From assembly GCA_934232845.1 (NCBI GenBank), contig CAKQGD010000012.1:1-38183 (forward strand): DNA of 38,183 nucleotides, in the 5' to 3' direction. The position numbers and the translations under genes were made by a program. Under the pieces are notes generated by a model. It was not told the DNA's origin and did not search any database. It worked only from the letters and a program-made list of their open reading frames with translations. Source of the DNA: an uncultured Oscillospiraceae bacterium (GTDB taxonomy: Bacteria > Bacillota > Clostridia > Oscillospirales > Ruminococcaceae). Below are positions 32,451 through 38,183 of the stretch, piece by piece. How positions within the stretch are numbered: the stretch's first letter is position 1; each line of letters starts with the position of its first letter.

Positions 32451-33581
32451 ATGATGAAGCGTTTTAAAAATGTTCCTGTTCTTTTTTGCTTTTTTGTAGC
32501 GGTGTTTTTTATCGGATTTGCCAATCTGATTCTTCCCGATCAGGACCGGTCTGAAATGGAAAACCGCTCTCTGCAGCAGCTTCCGAATCTGACGGTATCT
32601 GGTCTGCTTGACAGCAGTTCCCGCGGCTTTGCACAAAAATTTGAGACGTATCTTGCCGACCAGTTCGCCGGAAGAAACGCATGGATTACGATGAAATCCG
32701 TCGCGGAGGCAGCCCTTGGAAAAACGGAGAACAATGGCGTAGCCTATGGAAAAGACGGCTATCTGTTTGGGATTTACCGTGCCTGCGACGAAGAAAATCT
32801 CGAGGCGAACCTTGTCTGGCTTGAAACTTTCGCACAGCTTTTTCCGAATACAGAAAAAGATCTTATCATTGTGCCGAGCGCCTATGAAATTTTGACCGAG
32901 CAGGCGCCGCAGGGACTTGGCAATTTAGATGAGCTGTCCAGAATAGATGAAATTAACGAACGGCTTTCCGCGAGCGGTTATATGCCGTTTGACGCGGCTT
33001 CGGTTCTCTCTTCTCATAAGGAGGACAGGCAGCTTTATTACCGTACGGATCATCACTGGACAACCGCCGGAGCTAAAACGGTGTACGAAGCCTATCTTCT
33101 TTCGATCGGGAATGCACCGGCTGAAATTGATGAAGCACTGCTGCATAAAGAGCAGGATTTTTTCGGCACTTATTACAGCAAAGCAAAGAAGTTCAATGCA
33201 ATTCCCGATACGCTTGAGTGGTACGATGTGCCGGTTGATTCCGTTATGCTGGGAAATCAGGCTGCAGATGGGCTGTATGATTTTTCAAAGCTGGAAACCC
33301 GCGATAAGTATGCCATGTTTTTGTATGGGAACAACGGCGTGACGACGATCGAAAATTCGGCGGCCCCGGAGGGAAGAATTCTTGTCATCAAAGACTCCTA
33401 TGCAAACAGTTTCGTGCCGTTTCTGACGCAGAGCTTTTCCTCTGTCACGGTGGCAGATCTTCGTTTTCTTCCGAAAGGGCTCGGCGCGTTGATCGAGGAA
33501 GGCAGCTTCGACCGGATTTTGTTTCTCTACAATTTTGAGAATCTGGCAAGTGATAAAAATTTCTATCGTTTGCGCTACTAA
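32451..33581 (+). CDS. DHHW-family AlgX/AlgJ-like protein
   Basis: The 376-residue protein has an N-terminal membrane anchor (VLFCFFVAVFFIGFANLI), the MENRSLQQLP segment and FEDQ-like ETYLADQFAGRNAW of acetyltransferase-family SGNH proteins. The DHHWTTAGAK motif lies at residues 200-203, and VIKDSYANSFVPFL carries the nucleophile Ser. It should catalyse or complete acetyl transfer outside the cell together with the MBOAT protein. ATG 32451 follows AGGAAAGGGGAG. A strong hairpin lies 70 bases after the stop. Confidence 0.9.
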   Translation: MMKRFKNVPVLFCFFVAVFFIGFANLILPDQDRSEMENRSLQQLPNLTVSGLLDSSSRGFAQKFETYLADQFAGRNAWITMKSVAEAALGKTENNGVAYGKDGYLFGIYRACDEENLEANLVWLETFAQLFPNTEKDLIIVPSAYEILTEQAPQGLGNLDELSRIDEINERLSASGYMPFDAASVLSSHKEDRQLYYRTDHHWTTAGAKTVYEAYLLSIGNAPAEIDEALLHKEQDFFGTYYSKAKKFNAIPDTLEWYDVPVDSVMLGNQAADGLYDFSKLETRDKYAMFLYGNNGVTTIENSAAPEGRILVIKDSYANSFVPFLTQSFSSVTVADLRFLPKGLGALIEEGSFDRILFLYNFENLASDKNFYRLRY

Positions 33582-33651
33582 AGCAGAAATGCATTCATCC
33601 TCAGATGCTTTTGAGATAATAAAATTTTACTAAGATCCGCATATAATTTAG

Positions 33652-33689
33652 AGAGCTTCCGAACCTAAATACAAAGGTTCGGAAGCTCT
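33652..33689. terminator. Strong hairpin between the convergent DHHW and VWA genes
   Basis: AGAGCTTCCGAACCT pairs over 15 bases with AGGTTCGGAAGCTCT across AAATACAA. The T-runs on either side are weak, but the stem is long and perfect. Confidence 0.75.
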
Positions 33690-33740
33690 TGCTGTGCTGT
33701 GTTTTTCTCAGTGAACGAATGGTTTTTCAAAAGGAAACGA

Positions 33741-35123
33741 TTATGCGTTTTCGGCGCAGCATTCAAAATCGTTGTCGATATAATGTGCGATGAAGCGGGC
33801 TTTCAGATTGCGGATGCCGCACATCGAACCGGAAGATTCGCCCGATACATTCAGATCTTCCGGGAGAACGAACTTGATGCAGCGCACGGTGACGTCACGG
33901 CAGGTTGACTCCGTATGGGCGGGAATTGTCATAGTTTTCATGCCCCGTTTATATTCCGTTCCGGCAGAGTCAACTTCCGTCAGAATGACGGCAAGGGCGA
34001 CACGCTTTTCGGGACATACGTTTTTAAGGGTGGCGTCGAGCTGCACAATTCGTCCCAAGGATTCCAGAATGACGTCCCCGGCGTCAAATTCAATGGTGTC
34101 TTCGCAGCCGTTGACAGCCAGCTCTACCGGCTCCGGACAAGGCTCCGGAAACACGTCCCGGCCGCAGTCTACATCAATTTTAGGAGATGGGAAGGAAACC
34201 TGATTTCCCTCGTTATCACTATAGGTGATGCTTTCATTCACTTGGGCTACCCCAGAGCAGGTTCCGGTATGGTGCGCCGTGAATTCGAGGACGGCTCCCT
34301 CACTGGCATTTACACCGAGCTCATCGATTTCCCATCGCAGAGACGAGTCACTCGTCTGTACTGCGGTCCCTTTGGTGGGATCAGGAAGAGCTAAGATGCT
34401 GAAGCAGGGATTCAGATGTTCATTTACTATAATTCCGGTAGCGCCGGGATTCGTAATGTTTCTGGCGAGATCTTCAAAGATTTGCTCTAATTCTTCATCA
34501 TTGGGGGCAATTGCCACATAGGCAGACGATGGCTTAGAGGCCCAGTCCTCCAAAGCGGAAACGTCAATTCCTCCGTTGCCTAAAAGCCCGATCAGATAGA
34601 TTGCCGCGCCTGCATTTCTGGCTGCCGCGGCAATCGGACTTGGTTCGGGTCCTGCGGTCGTCTCTCCGTCCGTGAACATGACGATTACACGAGCGTTAGA
34701 AGAACTATTTTCAAATAGCGAAGATGCTTTTTCAAAGGCGTCCCCATGGTTGGTGCTTCCGCCTGCCGTAAGTGCGTTTACCGCGGTTTTTAGGTCGCTG
34801 ACGGAAGTGATCAGACCGGTATCTTCCGTCGCCGTGCTGGCAAAGCTGACAATACCGATTCGGCTGCCTCCTCCGATTTGGCCGTCCTGCGTGCCGTCCG
34901 TCGATTCGTCAATAATATCAATAAAGGCTCTGGCGCCCTTTTTTAAATTAAAAAGGGGATCGCCGGTCATACTTTCGGAGCGGTCCAGAACCAACACGAT
35001 GTCTGTGGGGTTGCTGACAATGTCAGGCGCCGCGGTTAAAGCCAGCCGTACCTGAAACGAGCCGCCGCAATCTTTCTTTGCGGATGGAGAGACCTTAGAT
35101 AGATATCTTTTTCTGAAAAGCAA
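33741..35123 (-). CDS. VWA-domain protein with a C-terminal beta-rich region
   Basis: The 460-residue protein has a von Willebrand A domain (about 40-225) with a full MIDAS: DRSES (Asp47, Ser49, Ser51), the Thr in GGSTNH and Asp in MFTDGET. A beta-rich region (about 230-330, NPGATGIIVNEHLNPCF) and a Cys-rich end (MCGIRN...FECCAEN) follow. Such domains bind ligands through a metal ion. I see no signal peptide or anchor. The frame has no ATG: TTG 35123 is the only N-terminal candidate and has no ribosome site, so the start is unsure. Relatives also begin about ten residues before the conserved KxSPSAKKDCGG region. The gene is alone on its strand. Confidence 0.85.
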   Translation of the reverse strand: MLFRKRYLSKVSPSAKKDCGGSFQVRLALTAAPDIVSNPTDIVLVLDRSESMTGDPLFNLKKGARAFIDIIDESTDGTQDGQIGGGSRIGIVSFASTATEDTGLITSVSDLKTAVNALTAGGSTNHGDAFEKASSLFENSSSNARVIVMFTDGETTAGPEPSPIAAAARNAGAAIYLIGLLGNGGIDVSALEDWASKPSSAYVAIAPNDEELEQIFEDLARNITNPGATGIIVNEHLNPCFSILALPDPTKGTAVQTSDSSLRWEIDELGVNASEGAVLEFTAHHTGTCSGVAQVNESITYSDNEGNQVSFPSPKIDVDCGRDVFPEPCPEPVELAVNGCEDTIEFDAGDVILESLGRIVQLDATLKNVCPEKRVALAVILTEVDSAGTEYKRGMKTMTIPAHTESTCRDVTVRCIKFVLPEDLNVSGESSGSMCGIRNLKARFIAHYIDNDFECCAENA

Positions 35124-35228
35124 GATTGAAAAAATGGCTTTTCTATGCTGATTTTAGAAAACAGGAAAATTTTTTTATAAAAAGCAAAAAATATAGAGCG
35201 TCTCAAATCGTTCCGGCAGTATTCAACA

Positions 35229-35257
35229 TTGCTTTTTAAGAACATTTGTACTATAAT
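35229..35257 (+). promoter_or_regulatory. Sigma-A promoter of uvrB
   Basis: TTGCTT (35229-35234), 17 bases, TATAAT (35252-35257). The uvrB ATG follows 44 bases later with GGAGGA. No LexA/SOS box is recognisable in the spacer. Confidence 0.8.
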
Positions 35258-35301
35258 AGATTCGGTTTTGTCTTATAAATCACGCAGAGGAGGAAGCACA
35301 A

Positions 35302-37278
35302 ATGGCAGAGGATCGACGGTTTCAGTTAGTCTCACCATATCAGCCGACCGGCGATCAGCCGCAGGCAATCGAAGCGCTTGTACGCGGCGTGAATTCCGGC
35401 GACAGAGAACAGGTGCTGCTCGGTGTGACCGGTTCGGGAAAAACCTTTACAATGGCAAATGTGATTGCGCAGACCAATCGACCGACGCTTGTATTGGCGC
35501 ATAATAAAACGTTGGCGGCCCAGCTCTGCTCGGAACTGCGTGAGTTTTTTCCTTACAATTCCGTGGAGTATTTTGTCTCCTATTATGACTATTATCAGCC
35601 GGAAGCTTACATTGCATCGACAGATACGTATATCGAGAAAGATTCCGCGATCAATGACGAGATCGATCGTTTGCGTCATTCCGCCACGGCAGCGCTTGGA
35701 GAAAGACGCGATGTAATCATCGTTGCGTCGATCTCCTGCATCTATACGCTGGGCGACCCGATCGACTATACAAGCATGGTGATTTCTCTGCGAAAAGGCA
35801 TGAAAAAAGACCGTGACGATCTGCTGCGTAAACTGGTTGAATTGCAGTACGAGCGCAACGATATCAACTTTACGCGAAATAAATTCCGTGTGCGCGGCGA
35901 TTCCGTGGAGATATATCCCTCCTACAGCTCAGACACAGCGTTTCGAATCGAATTTTTCGGAGATGAAATTGAAAGAATCAGCGAAATCAACGTGGTGACT
36001 GGTGAGGTCAAAAACACGATTTCTCATGTGGCGATCTTTCCAGCGTCTCATTATATCGTACCGAAGGAACGCATGGCCGAGGCAATCGTGGATATTCGCA
36101 GGGAATGTGACGATCAAGTTGCGTATTTTCAGCAGAATAACCGGTACATCGAGGCACAGCGCATTGCGGAACGAACGAATTATGACATCGAAATGCTGTC
36201 GGAAATCGGCTTCTGCAAGGGAATTGAGAACTATTCCCGTGTGCTGTCGCGCCGCGCGCCCGGCAGTATTCCCTGTACGCTATTTGATTACTTTCCAAAA
36301 GATTTTCTGTTCTTTGTGGACGAGTCTCATGTTACGCTTCCGCAGGCAAGAGGAATGCTTGCGGGCGACCGTGCCCGTAAGGCCAGCTTGATTGATTACG
36401 GGTTCCGTCTGCCGTCTGCTCTGGATAACCGTCCGCTGTCTTTTCAAGAGATGTACGATAAGATAAATCAGGTCATCTATGTCAGCGCAACGCCCGGAGA
36501 TTTTGAAAAAGAACATGCCTCACAAATTGTCGAGCAGGTGATTCGCCCGACAGGTCTTCTTGACCCCAAAGTATCTGTACGCCCCGTAGAGGGACAGATT
36601 GACGATCTGCTGTCCGAGATCAATCGGCGCGCTGCGCAGAAGGAGCGCGTTTTGATTACAACCCTCACCAAAAAAATGGCGGAGGACCTTACTGCCTATC
36701 TTGAGGGAATGGGTGTCCGCGTGCGCTACATGCACCATGACATTGATACAATGGAGCGCATGGAAATCATTCGCGATTTACGCGCGGGTGAGTTTGACGC
36801 GTTGATCGGCATCAACCTTCTGCGTGAAGGTCTTGATATTCCGGAGGTGTCGCTTGTCGCAATTCTTGATGCGGATAAAGAGGGATTTCTTCGCTCGGAA
36901 ACGTCTCTTGTCCAGACGATTGGACGTGCCGCCAGAAATGCGAACGGCGAGGTTATTCTCTATGCGGATACGGTCACGCCGTCGATGGAACGGGCAATCG
37001 AGGAGACCGAACGCCGCCGCTCGATTCAGCAGGCGTATAACGAGGCGCACGGCATCGTGCCTCAGACGATCAAAAAGGATATTCGTGAATTGCTTGAAAT
37101 TTCGACGAAAGAAAACGTCGAAAAAACGACACGAAAAAAGAGGCTGTCTCCTGCAGAGCGGGCGGCCCTGATTGACCGCCTGACAAACGAAATGAAAAAC
37201 GCGGCGAAGCTGCTTGAATTTGAGCACGCCGCCTACCTGCGCGACAAAATCAAAGCGCTGAAAGGAGAAAAAAGATGA
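35302..37278 (+). CDS. uvrB: UvrABC excinuclease subunit B
   Basis: The 658-residue helicase-like protein verifies DNA damage and hands it to UvrC in nucleotide excision repair. Visible are Walker A GVTGSGKTFTMA (about 41-52), the beta-hairpin region FVSYYDYYQPEAYI, the DESHVTLPQ box, the helicase motif VQTIGRAARN and the C-terminal UVR coiled-coil (about 620-655, KLLEFEHAAYLRDKI). Length is normal. Strong AGAGGAGG precedes the ATG. Its stop overlaps the start of the lipoprotein gene by four bases. Confidence 0.98.
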   Translation: MAEDRRFQLVSPYQPTGDQPQAIEALVRGVNSGDREQVLLGVTGSGKTFTMANVIAQTNRPTLVLAHNKTLAAQLCSELREFFPYNSVEYFVSYYDYYQPEAYIASTDTYIEKDSAINDEIDRLRHSATAALGERRDVIIVASISCIYTLGDPIDYTSMVISLRKGMKKDRDDLLRKLVELQYERNDINFTRNKFRVRGDSVEIYPSYSSDTAFRIEFFGDEIERISEINVVTGEVKNTISHVAIFPASHYIVPKERMAEAIVDIRRECDDQVAYFQQNNRYIEAQRIAERTNYDIEMLSEIGFCKGIENYSRVLSRRAPGSIPCTLFDYFPKDFLFFVDESHVTLPQARGMLAGDRARKASLIDYGFRLPSALDNRPLSFQEMYDKINQVIYVSATPGDFEKEHASQIVEQVIRPTGLLDPKVSVRPVEGQIDDLLSEINRRAAQKERVLITTLTKKMAEDLTAYLEGMGVRVRYMHHDIDTMERMEIIRDLRAGEFDALIGINLLREGLDIPEVSLVAILDADKEGFLRSETSLVQTIGRAARNANGEVILYADTVTPSMERAIEETERRRSIQQAYNEAHGIVPQTIKKDIRELLEISTKENVEKTTRKKRLSPAERAALIDRLTNEMKNAAKLLEFEHAAYLRDKIKALKGEKR

Positions 37279-38183
37279 CACACCGTTTTTTTACCCTTTT
37301 GCTTGCCGCACTGCTTTGCCTGTCCGCCTGCGGGGGAGAAATCTCCTCCGGCATATCGGCGCTTTCCGAATCAGAGGCCCCGTCAGAAGAGATTTCCTCT
37401 GCCGTACCGGCTGTCAGCGTACAGCAGATGGATGCACCGCCCGCCGTACTGAATCAGCCCGACGGTACGCTGCTGCTTTATCGATATTTGCCCGAGAGCG
37501 AGCTTTACGAGGCGGCAAAATTTCTCACCATGCCCGAAAGTCCTACCCTGTGGGATGTTTTTCTCGCGGTGGCGGACGAGGTGCTGGATGCGGATGAGCT
37601 GCCGAAGGTCAACTCCATATCGATTCAAAAAAACTATATCACCTGCGATCTGAGTGCCGATTGGTTAGATCGTTTTTACAAGGCGGAGCTGAATGAATTC
37701 TGCAATTCGCTTGTGATGACGATGCAGCAAAACGGTCTTTGCGAAAATATGGGTTTTCTCATCGACGGAGAAGTGGGGCTGCTTGGCGGCGGGGTCTGGG
37801 AAACGCCTGCTCTTAAACTGCTGAACAGCGGCGACCCGAAGGAATTTGACGCCATCCGAGCATCGATCCCTTACACTGGTATCGACGAACCCGATAGTAT
37901 TTTGTGTTCTGATTGGTATGGCCCGCTGGAGCGCCCCGAGGCGCTGCAAAACGATGAGACAGCCGATGAGATTTTGCGTGTGCTGACTCTTACCGGCGAT
38001 TTAAAGGAAGATTTTGATACTCCCGCCGGCCGCAATGGGAACGATACCATTCTCTATTTGATCTGGGCAACCAATTGTATTACTACGAATCCGAACGACG
38101 AGAACTATGACGCGCAGACGGCGCAGACACTGCTGCCGTTGGCAGCGGCGGTCTCTGAGCGGCTTGGTGCGCCGGAAGATTGG
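37275..38183 (+). CDS. GerMN-like lipoprotein, cut by the window edge
   Basis: The visible 303 codons start at ATG 37275 overlapping the uvrB stop. A lipoprotein signal (LLLAALLCLSACGG, lipobox Cys19) is followed by a Ser/Glu-rich linker. A GerMN-like part (about 65-175) follows with SISIQKNYITCDLSADWLDR, LNEFCNSLVMTMQQN and GFLIDGEVG, the order seen in GerM/GerMN domains (germination/sporulation-related lipoproteins). A second segment (about 220-303) has no motif I recognise. No stop occurs before 38183. Ribosome site GAGAAAAAAG is weak, so translation likely couples to uvrB. GerMN assignment is a pattern read, not a search. Confidence 0.78.
   Translation, partial: MTHRFFTLLLAALLCLSACGGEISSGISALSESEAPSEEISSAVPAVSVQQMDAPPAVLNQPDGTLLLYRYLPESELYEAAKFLTMPESPTLWDVFLAVADEVLDADELPKVNSISIQKNYITCDLSADWLDRFYKAELNEFCNSLVMTMQQNGLCENMGFLIDGEVGLLGGGVWETPALKLLNSGDPKEFDAIRASIPYTGIDEPDSILCSDWYGPLERPEALQNDETADEILRVLTLTGDLKEDFDTPAGRNGNDTILYLIWATNCITTNPNDENYDAQTAQTLLPLAAAVSERLGAPEDW

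Overview
The window looks like chromosomal DNA of an anaerobic, Gram-positive gut clostridium, most likely of the order Oscillospirales. I infer this from gene content (an IspH fused to ribosomal protein S1, SpoVG, a glmS ribozyme, DnaD and DnaC-like primosome proteins, a GerMN-like lipoprotein), from strong AGGAGG-type ribosome sites with frequent GTG and TTG starts, and from moderate GC content. The species cannot be named from the sequence alone.

Layout. (1) 1-1724: accessory edge. A minus-strand gene probably begins just left of base 1, followed by the C-terminal half of an MmeI-like DNA methyltransferase that lost its N-terminus at a junction. (2) 1735-7865, minus: apparent operon of an MMPL/RND-type exporter, a large secreted GLUG-repeat protein and a YgjV-family membrane protein. 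(3) 7951-10601, minus: DnaD-like protein, DnaC/DnaI-like helicase loader and deoC. (4) 10716-13075, plus: PHP phosphoesterase, TSCPD protein, an unrecognised protein and a DUF4364 protein, closed by a strong terminator. (5) 13094-15464, minus: glmS behind a recognisable glmS ribozyme, then a small helical protein. (6) 16023-21479: a TTG-started beta-helix lipoprotein (DUF4353 type) divergent from a VTC-domain protein, a DUF4956 membrane protein and a two-component system. (7) 21480-22840: mobile-element debris, namely a sigma-like gene broken by one TGA and an IS200/IS605 transposase broken by a 10-bp tandem duplication. (8) 22849-30273: murC (minus), then spoVG, an unrecognised gene, and rpiR, baiN-like, cmk and ispH-rpsA joined by 4-base overlaps or tiny gaps. 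(9) 30375-33689: DUF4358 lipoprotein, MBOAT acyltransferase and DHHW protein, a likely polymer O-acetylation set. (10) 33741-35123, minus: cytoplasm-facing or start-ambiguous VWA protein. (11) 35229-38183, plus: uvrB overlapping a GerMN-like lipoprotein that runs off the right edge.

Best candidates for new biology are the DUF4353/VTC/DUF4956/two-component locus, with 11-bp-spaced direct repeats in its divergent promoter region, and the MMPL-GLUG-YgjV operon. Other points worth checking are terminator-like hairpins in the leaders of murC and the MBOAT gene, and the internal ribosome site at the S1 part of the IspH-S1 fusion. Most of the rest is ordinary housekeeping DNA. All family calls come from reading motifs, not from database searches.
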